Assembly (NCBI RefSeq): GCF_013167955.1
Contig: NZ_BLWF01000003.1
Coordinates: forward strand, 496,001-560,000
Direction of reading: 5' to 3'
Origin: Thermanaeromonas sp. C210
GTDB taxonomy: Bacteria; Bacillota; DSM-521; Neomoorellales; Neomoorellaceae
Length of the DNA stretch: 64,000 nt
In this document: positions 8,089 to 16,109 of the stretch, one piece after another
Layout of the letters: each line of letters begins with the position of its first letter
How positions within the stretch are numbered: the stretch's first letter is position 1
The notes under the pieces: generated by a model
Seen by the model: only the letters and a program-made list of their open reading frames with translations
Databases searched by the model: none
Told to the model about the DNA's origin: nothing
Made by a program: the position numbers and the translations under genes

Positions 8089-8466
8089 CTACCGTCCCGC
8101 TACCCCGGCAATGCCCCCCAGGGCGCCGGCCAGGAGGGAGAGGCCCAGCTTCTCGCCCCAGGCCGCCAACCCGGGGGGAGCGCCTGTCCAGCTCAAAAGG
8201 AGCACCACCAGGGAAAAAAGCATTCCCACCCCCAATCCATGCCAGAGACCGGCGCTGCCGACCATGTGCGAAGCCTTAAGAGCTCCCCAAAACACGGCCA
8301 GGGCCCCGCCCACCGCCGCCAGCAGCGGCAGCCTGACCTCGGAAAGGGGAGTAGCGTAAAGGACAACTCCCAGGACCAGTGCTATCCCCAGAGCCGCCCC
8401 TAAAGCGTGCAACAGGCCGACCATGAGGTGACGCAATGCCCTCGCCTCCCTTGACAGCTCTTCCAC
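8089..8466 (-). CDS. TIGR04086-family membrane protein
   Basis: A 125-residue protein with four predicted membrane helices: LLHALGAALGIALVLGVVLY, LPLLAAVGGALAVFWGAL, GLGVGMLFSLVVLLLSW and LGLSLLAGALGGIAGVAG. Spacing and the ALKASHMVGSAGLWHGLGVG loop fit the TIGR04086/YrzE family, which is restricted to Firmicutes and found mostly in spore formers. Its role is unknown. It is transcribed against its neighbours; the coding end lies ten bases from the end of the NTF2-like gene. Confidence 0.7.
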   Translation of the reverse strand: MEELSREARALRHLMVGLLHALGAALGIALVLGVVLYATPLSEVRLPLLAAVGGALAVFWGALKASHMVGSAGLWHGLGVGMLFSLVVLLLSWTGAPPGLAAWGEKLGLSLLAGALGGIAGVAGR

Positions 8467-8589
8467 TTAAACCTTATGCGGCTCCTTCCCGGAAAATAAC
8501 CGGCGTTCCGCGGGGAGGTTTTTTCCCACTCGCGTCGAATTTAGGGAGTAGGCAAGGGGTCCCATCAAAAATAAGGGAGTGAGCCTCTT

Positions 8590-9567
8590 TTGCGGGAAAG
8601 CATCTTTTCCTTCTGGCAGGATCCGGACTTCAACGCCCTGGCGGATAAGCCCCCGGCCGCGGGCGAAGACGGCCTCCGTCCGGATCCCGGGAGGGCGGGG
8701 GAGGAGAGCTGGGTCTTCGAAGCCTTTACCGCCCGTCCCTACCACCTGCGGGTTTCCTTCACCCTGAGCACCTCCGCCGCCGGAACCGCGTCCCTCCTCC
8801 GGATCTGCTGGTACGGCGACGGGGGCACGGTGCACGAAACCTGGCCCGGACCAGAGGCCGCGCCGTCGGCGGGAGCCGGGAACGGCGGACTTTCCGCCGG
8901 TCCCAACAGGGTCCGCTTCGAGTCCGGGAAATACCTCCTCCGTCTGGAAACCGATAACATAGCCGGGGAACTGGAATGGGAGCCCCTGGTTCCCGGGTGG
9001 CAGCCGGGCGCCGGGCGCCTGGCCTTCGGCGACCAGGGCCGCCTGCAGCTCTTCTGGCGGGTGCCGGTTCCGCGGGCGGCGGTCAGGGGCCGCATAACCA
9101 TCGACGGGAAGGACTACGCCCTGGAGGGCCTGGGATACCACGACTACCGCCGGTACAATTTCCCCCTGGGCCAGGCCCTGGCCGGGATCTGCCTGGGCCG
9201 CTTCTACCACGACCAATACACCCTTTTATTTGCCGATTTTGGGGGAAACCTACTATACAGCGGCAAACACGTCGCCGCCCTGTACCTGGTGGGGGAGAAC
9301 GGCACCCTTATCAGCACCCCCCATGTAGAAACAAACCCGGCCGGCCAGAGCTCCTCGCCCCCCAAGGAGGTCCGGGCCGCCGCCCACCCGCCGGTGTACC
9401 TCGTCCTCGACCCACCCCTGAACTTATGGCAGGAGGAGTTAAAGGGGGGACTGGCCGCCGGCTCCTTAAGGATGTGGCTCGCCTCCGGCCGGCTCCGCCT
9501 GGCTACCGATCCGGAGAGGGAGGTAAGGGTCTGGGGACGGGTTGAAAACTTAACGGTGACAGGGTGA
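8590..9567 (+). CDS. CrtC/AttH lipocalin-like protein
   Basis: A 325-residue protein with no signal peptide or membrane helix, starting at TTG 8590 after AGGGAGTGAG. The strongest landmark is LEGLGYHDYRRYNFPLGQAL followed by GRFYHDQYTLLFADF (about residues 178-215). It resembles the GxGYHDHNWG and WxWGRxxxxxxTxxxA blocks of the CrtC/AttH family, paired lipocalin-like barrels that include carotenoid 1,2-hydratase. The N-terminal half, rich in strands, would be the first barrel. No carotenoid genes are nearby. The stop overlaps the fur start by four bases (GTGA), so it is cotranscribed with fur. Function unknown; the family assignment is moderately secure. Confidence 0.55.
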   Translation: MRESIFSFWQDPDFNALADKPPAAGEDGLRPDPGRAGEESWVFEAFTARPYHLRVSFTLSTSAAGTASLLRICWYGDGGTVHETWPGPEAAPSAGAGNGGLSAGPNRVRFESGKYLLRLETDNIAGELEWEPLVPGWQPGAGRLAFGDQGRLQLFWRVPVPRAAVRGRITIDGKDYALEGLGYHDYRRYNFPLGQALAGICLGRFYHDQYTLLFADFGGNLLYSGKHVAALYLVGENGTLISTPHVETNPAGQSSSPPKEVRAAAHPPVYLVLDPPLNLWQEELKGGLAAGSLRMWLASGRLRLATDPEREVRVWGRVENLTVTG

Positions 9568-10028
9568 AGGGAACCGTGGAAGAACATCTCCAGGAGATCT
9601 ACAAAAAGCTCCACGACAAGGATTACAAAATAACCCCCCAGAGGCGCGTGATCCTCAAGGCCTTCTTAAACAACGCCCGGGAGCACCTGAGCGCCGAAGA
9701 GGTCTACAACATTGTCAAGGGACAGTATCCCGACATAGGCCTGGCCACCGTATACCGCACTCTGGATCTCCTGGTGGACCTGGACATCCTGCAGCGCATA
9801 AACTTCGGCGACGGCCGGGCGCGGTATGAATTCAGCCACCGGGACGAACACCATCACCACCATTTGATCTGCGTCAACTGCGGCCGGGTGGAAGAATTCG
9901 ATCACGACCTTCTGGAATTCCTGGAAGCCCTTGTCACCGAGAAGACCGGCTTTCGGATCACCGACCACCAGCTAAAGTTCTACGGCTACTGCCGGGAATG
10001 TCGAGGAGAGGCGGATAAGGGCAAGTAA
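9564..10028 (+). CDS. fur: Fur-family metalloregulator
   Basis: A 154-residue Fur/PerR/Zur-type repressor. The N-terminal winged helix covers LHDKDYKITPQRRVILKAF to GLATVYRTLDLLV (about residues 14-75). The dimer domain holds the metal-binding HRDEHHHHHLICVNCG block and a second CRECR pair near the C-terminus, giving the CxxC...CxxC structural zinc site. The sequence does not by itself separate Fur from PerR or Zur; the unusually histidine-rich HHHHH and EEFDHD are typical of Fur in this group. GTG 9564 overlaps the preceding stop, so translation is probably coupled. Confidence 0.85.
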   Translation: MKGTVEEHLQEIYKKLHDKDYKITPQRRVILKAFLNNAREHLSAEEVYNIVKGQYPDIGLATVYRTLDLLVDLDILQRINFGDGRARYEFSHRDEHHHHHLICVNCGRVEEFDHDLLEFLEALVTEKTGFRITDHQLKFYGYCRECRGEADKGK

Positions 10029-10142
10029 TTCGGGGAAGACCGCGGTTTTTTGCTATAAATTTTATGGTATTTCTGGTAGGAATTAGCATACCTGGGGGCG
10101 AAAAAGTAGAGGCAGGAACAAGAAAAAAGGGAGAGATGAAGG

Positions 10143-11024
10143 TTGCCCGTTCCTGCCTTGCATCCTTTTGCCTCCAAGTATCCCCGCAAGGGAGCCCTCC
10201 GTTCCCTTAAAGAGGGGGCCGAGGGCCTGCTGGAGAAAGGCCTCTACCGGCAGGCGGCCGAGGCCTACCGCCGCTATCTGGAGCGGCGGCCGCGGGACGC
10301 CTCCGCCTGGCACAACCTCGGCTACTGCTACCTGCAGATGGGCCGCAACGACCTCGCGCTGGAGGCCTGCCAGCAGGCGGCCCAACTGGCCCCACGGGAC
10401 CCAGCGGCGGCCTTCAACGCCGGCATCGCCGCCCAGCGCCTCGGGAAGTGGCCCGAGGCCCACCGCTTCTTCACCCGGGCTCTCCGGTACAACAAAGAGG
10501 ATCCTGCGGCCTGGAACAATGCAGGGGTATGCCTCTTCCACCTGGGCAGGCCGGAAGAAGCCCTGGCCTGCTACCGGCGGGCTCTGGCCCTGGACCCCTC
10601 AGCCGGGGAGTTCTGGCTGAACCTGGGCCAGGCCCTGGCGGCTCTGGGCCGGTGGACCGAGGCCGTGGACTGCTGCGAGCAGGCCCTAAAGGTCTGCCCG
10701 TCCGACGCCAGCGTATACGTGGAAATCGGAGATCTGCTGGTCCGCCTGGGAAAGGAAGCCCTGGCCCTGACTTACTACCGCCGGGCCCTAACCCTGGACC
10801 CCGGCAGCGAAAGGGCCGGCCTCGGCTACGCCGAGACTTTGGACCGGCTGGGCCATTGCCGGGAAGCCCTGGATTTCCTGGACGAGCTCCTTAAGCAGTT
10901 TCCCCGGAGCATCCCGGCCTGGGAGTTAAAGGGCCGCCTTTACACTCAACTAGACCTGGAAGAAGAGGCGGTATATTGCTATAATAAGGCCTTGGGTTTA
11001 ATCCGTGAAACCGAGGCCGTCTAG
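10143..11024 (+). CDS. TPR-repeat protein
   Basis: A 293-residue soluble protein made almost wholly of about eight tandem 34-residue tetratricopeptide repeats, for example YRQAAEAYRRYLERRPRD, RPEEALACYRRALALDPS and GKEALALTYYRRALTLDPGS. There is no signal peptide, membrane helix or catalytic domain. TPR solenoids serve as scaffolds for protein complexes. The chosen start is TTG 10143 after a GAAGG; a later start is possible because the first 20 residues lie outside the repeats. It is followed closely by ypmA and surE in what looks like one operon. Confidence 0.75.
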   Translation: MPVPALHPFASKYPRKGALRSLKEGAEGLLEKGLYRQAAEAYRRYLERRPRDASAWHNLGYCYLQMGRNDLALEACQQAAQLAPRDPAAAFNAGIAAQRLGKWPEAHRFFTRALRYNKEDPAAWNNAGVCLFHLGRPEEALACYRRALALDPSAGEFWLNLGQALAALGRWTEAVDCCEQALKVCPSDASVYVEIGDLLVRLGKEALALTYYRRALTLDPGSERAGLGYAETLDRLGHCREALDFLDELLKQFPRSIPAWELKGRLYTQLDLEEEAVYCYNKALGLIRETEAV

Positions 11025-11040
11025 CGGGGGGATCGAGAAT

Positions 11041-11199
11041 ATGCGGCTCCTGGCCTCCAAGGCCGTTCCCTCTCACGAAAGCCTTTACCAGATCGTCGAT
11101 TTTCTCAACAAGAACCTCAAGGAATACCGCCTGATGTTCGGCCTCGCCAAGGACAGGGAGAACGGCGAGGTCATGATCATCTCCGTCTACGAGGTGTAA
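11041..11199 (+). CDS. ypmA: YpmA family protein (DUF4264)
   Basis: A 52-residue protein, MRLLASKAVPSHESLYQIVD onwards, ending GEVMIISVYEV. It matches the small YpmA/DUF4264 family of Firmicutes. The ATG at 11041 follows CGGGGGGATCGAG with normal spacing; an upstream in-frame ATG would overlap the TPR gene and lacks a ribosome site. Its function is unknown, though the gene is widely kept in spore formers. It ends four bases before surE and carries the GAGGTG that probably serves as the surE ribosome site. Confidence 0.7.
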   Translation: MRLLASKAVPSHESLYQIVDFLNKNLKEYRLMFGLAKDRENGEVMIISVYEV

Positions 11200-11203
11200 G
11201 TCT

Positions 11204-11995
11204 TTGTTCATCCTTCTCACCAACGACGACGGCATTGCCGCAGAAGGACTCAAAGTTCTGGCCCAGCACCTCTCGGCCGTGGCCACCGTGTTCATCGTGG
11301 CCCCGGAGAAGGAAAGGAGCGCCATCGGCCACGGCATCACCATGCATAAGCCCCTGCGGGTCACCGAAACCGCAGTGGGGGAGAACCTGACCGGTTTGGC
11401 GGTCAACGGGACGCCCGCCGACTGTGTCAAACTAGCCCTGGACGCCCTGGTACCCCGTCCGCCCGACATCGTTATTTCCGGCATCAACCGGGGGGAAAAC
11501 GTGGGCACCGACGTCCTTTATTCCGGCACCGTTTCGGGCGCCATTGAAGGGTGCATCAACGGCATCCCCTCCCTGGCCGTGTCCCTCGCCGGGGAGGACG
11601 AGCCGGACTTCCGCCCGGCCGCTTCCTTCGTCGTTTCCCTGTGCCGGGAGCTCCCCAACCTGGGCCTGCCCCCCGGCACCCTCTTAAACATCAACATCCC
11701 CAACCTGCCCCCGGAAAGGATTGCCGGCGTGGCCTTCACCCGCCTCGGCCGGCGGCGGTACGTCAACAGCGTGGAAAGGCGTTACGATCCCCGCGGCCGG
11801 GTATACTTCTGGCTCGGCGGAGAAGCCCAGGACCTGGATCCCGAGCCGGAAACCGACATCGGAGCCGTCCAGGCCGGCTACATCTCCATCACCCCCATAC
11901 ACCTCGACCTAACCGACCACACGTTCCTGGAGCAGCTTCGCCGCCGGGGGTTTTCCTTCGCCTTCCCTCAGATCCATTTCCAGAACGATAAGTAA
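11204..11995 (+). CDS. surE: 5'/3'-nucleotidase SurE
   Basis: SurE is a metal-dependent nucleoside monophosphatase, also active on short polyphosphate and 3'-nucleotides. The protein has 263 residues. The N-terminal NDDGI metal site (residues 6-10), PEKERSAIGHGITMHKPLRV, VNGTPADCVKLAL and ISGINRGENVGTDVLYSGTVSGAIEG are the family blocks, in order. Start is TTG 11204 with GAGGTG nearby. The last 28 bases overlap the end of the convergent spoVB-like gene. Confidence 0.93.
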   Translation: MFILLTNDDGIAAEGLKVLAQHLSAVATVFIVAPEKERSAIGHGITMHKPLRVTETAVGENLTGLAVNGTPADCVKLALDALVPRPPDIVISGINRGENVGTDVLYSGTVSGAIEGCINGIPSLAVSLAGEDEPDFRPAASFVVSLCRELPNLGLPPGTLLNINIPNLPPERIAGVAFTRLGRRRYVNSVERRYDPRGRVYFWLGGEAQDLDPEPETDIGAVQAGYISITPIHLDLTDHTFLEQLRRRGFSFAFPQIHFQNDK

Positions 11996-13491
11996 CGGCC
12001 GGACACCGCCCGGGTGAGGAGGAGGGCCGCCAGATAAATCACCCCGCCCCCCATCAGCGCCCCCGACAGCCGCCAGGGGCCGGGCCACAGGCCCAGGACG
12101 TCCCAGGCGGTCTTCAATCCCAGCCCCAGCACGCCCGTTGCCAGGAGGGGACGCCAGACTACAGAACCGAGGTCCGGGCGCCAGCCGGTGAGCCGGGCTA
12201 TGGCCGCCAGGTTCAGCAGGGTGCTCACCCCGCAGCCCAGGTTCACCCCCCAGGCCGCACCGGCGATGCCCCACAGGGGAACCAGGAAATACACAGCCAG
12301 GATATCCACCACCCCGTCAACGAGGGTAGTGAAGAGGGCCGTCTTCACGGCGCCCAGCCCGTTTAGAATCCCGTTGGTGGTCTGCTGCAGGTAGAGGAAA
12401 ACGCAGCCCCAGGCCAGGGCCCTCAAGGGCATGGCGGCCGCCGGGGTATTGAACACGGCCTTGGAGATTTCCGCCCCCAGGAAATAAAACACAACGGCGA
12501 AGGGCAGGCCCGTCAGTATGGTGATGCGCAGGGCCTGGTCGCAGCGCCGGTGGAGGAGGGTGTAATTCTTCAGGGCCTGGGCTTCGGACATGGCCGGCAC
12601 CATCACCATGGCCACGGCCACCGTGACGATCATGGGCAGGTAAACCAGGGTCATGGCAATGCCCGAATACTCCCCGTACAGGGTAGTGGCCTCCCGCATG
12701 GAAGCCCCCCAGGCCTGGAGCTGGCGGGGTATCAGCAAGGCCTCCAGGGTGAGCATAATCCCGCCGGCCCCCCGGGCCAGGGTCACGGGCACAGCCAACC
12801 TGAGGAGGGGTAGGAGATCCCCCCCTACCGGGGCCCGGCCGCCGTCCAGTTCATAATAGGGCCGGGCGAGCCGGAAAATGAGGAGGTTGGTGAGGAGGCC
12901 CACCGCCTCGCCCAGGACCATGCCCCAAGCCAGCCCGGCCGCCGCCCACTCAATCCCCCGGGGCAGCAGGAGCAGGGCCAGCCACAGCCCGCTCGTCACC
13001 CGCACCACCTGTTCCGCCACCTGGGCCAGGGCCAGGGGCTGCATAAACTGCAGGCCTTGAAAATATCCCCGGAAGGCCGAGGCGGTGCACACCAGGGGCA
13101 GGGCAAACAGCATGGCCGTAAAGGCGTGAAACACCCGGTGGTCGGCAAAAACCCGCTGGGAAAGGTAGGGGGCCCCCCCATAGAGGATCGCGGTGAAGAG
13201 GAGCCCGCTTAAGGTCAGAAACCAGAAAGACAGGCGGAAGACCCCCCGCACCCGGCTCCATTCCCCCCGGGCCGCCCTCTCGGCCACCATCTTGGCCAGG
13301 GCCACCGGAACCCCCGCCGTGGCCACCAACAGGACCAGGGTATAAAAGGGAAACACCATTTCATAAAGGCCCATACTCTCCGCACCGATGAGCCGGATCA
13401 CCAGAATGCGGTAGGCAAAACTCAGCAGGCGGTTAAACAGGTTGGCCATCACCAGCACGATAGCGCCCTGCCAGATGACCCTTGCGGCCAC
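11968..13491 (-). CDS. spoVB: SpoVB-type MATE-like flippase (polysaccharide/lipid II transporter)
   Basis: A roughly 507-residue membrane protein of the MurJ/SpoVB flippase superfamily. The N-terminus (VIWQGAIVLVMANLFNRLLS, then IGAESMGLYEMVFPFYTLVL) is close to SpoVB, which is needed for spore cortex synthesis and is thought to flip lipid-linked precursors. About 14 hydrophobic segments are visible. I place the start at GTG 13491 because a strong AGGGGGGAAGG lies eight bases before it; a longer frame to 13623 exists but encodes an unlikely tail. The gene faces surE and their coding ends overlap by 28 bases. Confidence 0.8.
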   Translation of the reverse strand: MAARVIWQGAIVLVMANLFNRLLSFAYRILVIRLIGAESMGLYEMVFPFYTLVLLVATAGVPVALAKMVAERAARGEWSRVRGVFRLSFWFLTLSGLLFTAILYGGAPYLSQRVFADHRVFHAFTAMLFALPLVCTASAFRGYFQGLQFMQPLALAQVAEQVVRVTSGLWLALLLLPRGIEWAAAGLAWGMVLGEAVGLLTNLLIFRLARPYYELDGGRAPVGGDLLPLLRLAVPVTLARGAGGIMLTLEALLIPRQLQAWGASMREATTLYGEYSGIAMTLVYLPMIVTVAVAMVMVPAMSEAQALKNYTLLHRRCDQALRITILTGLPFAVVFYFLGAEISKAVFNTPAAAMPLRALAWGCVFLYLQQTTNGILNGLGAVKTALFTTLVDGVVDILAVYFLVPLWGIAGAAWGVNLGCGVSTLLNLAAIARLTGWRPDLGSVVWRPLLATGVLGLGLKTAWDVLGLWPGPWRLSGALMGGGVIYLAALLLTRAVSGRYLSFWKWI

Positions 13492-13673
13492 GGCCCTTCC
13501 CCCCTCGCCTAAAATCCTTATGCTCGTCCCCGCGGGTTTAGAAGAATGAAATTGGGGAAAAGTAGAAAAGGGGAAAGGGCAGGTGAAAAAATATTGCAGG
13601 AAAAAAGGATTTTTCTTAAGCAAGAGCCAATTATATTCATAAACCAGTAGAGAAGCGAGGAGGTCTTATCTTA

Positions 13674-15722
13674 ATGAAGGTGTACCCCACAGAAAGCATC
13701 CGCAACGTCGCCATTGTGGCCCACGGCGGGGCAGGGAAGACCAGCCTTACCGAGGCGCTCCTGTACAACGCGGGCGCCACCAAGCGCCTGGGCAGGGTAG
13801 AAGAGGGCAACACGGTGACCGATTTCCACCCTGAAGAGGTCAAGCGCAAGGTAACCATCAACACTTCCCTGGCTTTTTGCGAGTGGAAGGATAACAAAAT
13901 AAATCTCCTGGACACCCCGGGTTACGCCGATTTCTTCGGCGACGTCCTGGCCGCCCTCCGGGTGGCAGACGGCCTGGTGGTGGTCTTAAGCGCCGTGGCC
14001 GGCGTGGAAGTTCAGACCGAGATCGTCTGGGAGCATGCCGACGCCCACGGCCTACCGCGGCTGGCCTACATCAACAAGATGGACCGGGAGAATGCCAACT
14101 TCCACAAAGCCCTGGAAAGCATGAAAGAACGTCTGAGCGGCAATATAGTTCCGGTCCAGCTCCCCATAGGAGCGGCGGAAACCTTCACCGGCATCGTCGA
14201 CATCCTGAACTTAAAGGCCTACTCCTACCAGAACGGAAAAGCCCAGGAAATCCCCATACCGCCCGAGTACGAAGACGAAGTAAATACCATAAGGGAATCC
14301 CTAATTGAAGCGGCGGCCGAAGGCGACGACGAGCTCTTGATGAAATACCTGGAAGGGGAAGAGCTTACGGAAGAAGAGATACGCCGGGGCCTGAAAGAGG
14401 CGGTGGCCGGCGGCAAGGTCATCCCCGTGCTCTGCGGTTCGGCCGTCAAGAATATAGCCGTGGAACCCCTCCTCGACTTCATCGTGGATTACCTGCCTTC
14501 CCCGGCGGCCAGGGCGGGCAAATCGAGCGAAGAACTGGAGAAGGAGCCCCTGGCGGCCCTCATCTTCAAAACCCTGGCCGACCCCTACGTCGGGAAGCTC
14601 AGCATGTTCCGCGTCTACGGCGGCACCTTCCGGCCCGATACCACCGTCTACAACGCCAACAAAGAAACCGAAGAAAAAATCGGGTCCGTCTTCGCCCTCC
14701 AGGGCAAAAACCAGGTAGCCGTAACCGAGCTCAAACCCGGAGACATAGGAGCGGTAACGAAGCTCTCCGTTTCGGCCACCTGCGACACCTTGACCACTAA
14801 GGCCCATCCCGCGCGCCTGGAGGGCATAGAGTTCCCCGAACCCACCCTCCCCGTGGCCATCCGGCCCAAGAGCAAGGGAGATGAAGATAAGCTCAGCAAC
14901 GGCCTGGCCCGCCTCCTGGAAGAGGATCCCACCCTGCGCATCGAGAAGAACAACGAAACCCGCGAAACTATCCTCACCGGCATGGGCGAGCTCCACCTGG
15001 ACATCACCGTGGAGCGCCTCCAGTCCAAATTCGGCGTGGCCGTGGAAATGTCCACCCCCAAAGTGCCCTACCGCGAAACCATCAAAGGCTCTGTTACCCG
15101 CATCGAGGGTAAGTACAAGAAGCAGACGGGCGGCCGCGGCCAGTACGGCCACGTCTTCCTCGACATGTCGCCCCTGCCGGACCAGGAATTCGAGTTTACG
15201 GAAACCATCTTCGGCGGGGTGGTGCCGCGCCAGTACATCCCCGCCGTGGAAAAGGGCGTGAGGGAGGCCATGCAGGAAGGCATCCTGGCAGGCTACCCGG
15301 TGACCAACATCAAGATAAACCTGGCGGACGGTTCCTACCACCCCGTGGACTCTTCGGAGATGGCCTTCAAGATCGCGGCGAGCATGGCCTTCAAGAAAGC
15401 CATGGAGCAGGCCAAGCCGGTCCTGCTGGAGCCCATCATGAACGTGGAGATCACCGTGCCCGAGCAGTTCATGGGCGACATCATCGGCGACCTCAACGGC
15501 CGCCGCGGCCGCGTCTTCGGCATGGAGCCCCGAGGCAAGTACCAGGTCATCCGCGCCCAGGTGCCCCTGGCCGAGATGTACCGCTACGCCATCGACCTGA
15601 AGTCCCTCACCCAGGGCCGGGGCCGCTTCCACATGGAGTTCGACCACTACGAGGAAGTGCCGGCCGGCATTGCCGACAAGGTCATCCAGGCGGCCAGGGC
15701 GGCCCGGGAGAAGGAAGAATAA
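13674..15722 (+). CDS. fusA: Elongation factor G-like GTPase (EF-G paralogue)
   Basis: A 682-residue five-domain translational GTPase. G1 is AHGGAGKTS (canonical EF-G has AHIDAGKTT), G3 is DTPGYADFFGD, and G4 is NKMD. The domain IV loop GGRGQYGHVFLDM and C-terminal GDIIGDLNGRRGRVFGME are EF-G features. The changed P-loop, and the lack of rpsL/rpsG/tuf neighbours, mark it as the second EF-G type (EF-G2-like) rather than the operon-encoded translocase. Such paralogues may act in ribosome recycling or under stress; which applies here is unknown. AGGAGG lies 13 bases before the ATG. Confidence 0.85.
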   Translation: MKVYPTESIRNVAIVAHGGAGKTSLTEALLYNAGATKRLGRVEEGNTVTDFHPEEVKRKVTINTSLAFCEWKDNKINLLDTPGYADFFGDVLAALRVADGLVVVLSAVAGVEVQTEIVWEHADAHGLPRLAYINKMDRENANFHKALESMKERLSGNIVPVQLPIGAAETFTGIVDILNLKAYSYQNGKAQEIPIPPEYEDEVNTIRESLIEAAAEGDDELLMKYLEGEELTEEEIRRGLKEAVAGGKVIPVLCGSAVKNIAVEPLLDFIVDYLPSPAARAGKSSEELEKEPLAALIFKTLADPYVGKLSMFRVYGGTFRPDTTVYNANKETEEKIGSVFALQGKNQVAVTELKPGDIGAVTKLSVSATCDTLTTKAHPARLEGIEFPEPTLPVAIRPKSKGDEDKLSNGLARLLEEDPTLRIEKNNETRETILTGMGELHLDITVERLQSKFGVAVEMSTPKVPYRETIKGSVTRIEGKYKKQTGGRGQYGHVFLDMSPLPDQEFEFTETIFGGVVPRQYIPAVEKGVREAMQEGILAGYPVTNIKINLADGSYHPVDSSEMAFKIAASMAFKKAMEQAKPVLLEPIMNVEITVPEQFMGDIIGDLNGRRGRVFGMEPRGKYQVIRAQVPLAEMYRYAIDLKSLTQGRGRFHMEFDHYEEVPAGIADKVIQAARAAREKEE

Positions 15723-15827
15723 GGAAAGACCTGTTAAGGGGAGCGGCGAAGGCCCGTGCCACCCGGGCCGGGAGCCGGGCAACCTATGGCAGGCTTCTTA
15801 TGGAGCAGGGTGTCGGCATGTTAGCGG

Positions 15828-16028
15828 GCCTGCCTTGGCTCACGCTCGCTCCGGTGAACTTCGCGGGCCAAACTAGCCCCCGGCTGAGGGCTCCGGCAGG
15901 CTTCCCGGCAAATTCGCCATCCTGTCTCAGTTGCCGGCCTCGGCCATCCATGGCCTCGGGCCGGCCTCCGCCCTCCGCCGGAGCGCAAGTTTAGCTAGCC
16001 GCTCAGTTCAAGTCGCTCGCTTTGGAGC
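15828..16028 (+). repeat. Dispersed repeat element, copy A (upstream of addB)
   Basis: This stretch recurs in inverted orientation at 19621-19820. A 57-base core (15904-15960) differs from the other copy at one position. Patches outside it, such as GCGGGCCAAACTAGC and CAAGTCGCTCGC, are also shared, with diverged sequence between. The core holds a hairpin, CCGGCAA (15905-15911) with TTGCCGG (15931-15937) and a 19-base loop, then the palindrome GGCCATCCATGGCC. No convincing gene is present. The whole 15723-16109 gap between fusA and addB contains only this element plus unremarkable GC-rich sequence. Confidence 0.8.
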
Positions 16029-16109
16029 CAAGGCAGGCCCGCCTTCTTAGGCCCTTCCTGCCTCCCCACGCGAGGGCCCGGCCGCCGCTCCCACCTTGGA
16101 GAGACCTGC

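Noticed and set aside
10029-10142. Promoter candidates between fur and the TPR gene
   Set aside because: AT-rich blocks are present (TATAAA at about 10053) but no pair with proper -35 box and spacing was convincing.
13492-13623. N-terminal extension of the spoVB-like gene to 13623
   Set aside because: The added 44 residues do not match SpoVB and the strong ribosome site is at the internal GTG 13491.
14301-15782. 493-residue minus-strand frame across fusA
   Set aside because: It is histidine- and aspartate-rich shadow translation of EF-G in GC-rich DNA, with no ribosome site or family resemblance. The same holds for the long minus frames over addB, addA and dinG.
15800-15994. Open frame with FPANSPSCLSCRPRPSMASG, shared with a minus-strand frame at 19554-20129
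   Set aside because: The shared peptide comes from the repeat core; the frame has no ribosome site and the repeats show gaps that break frame outside the core.
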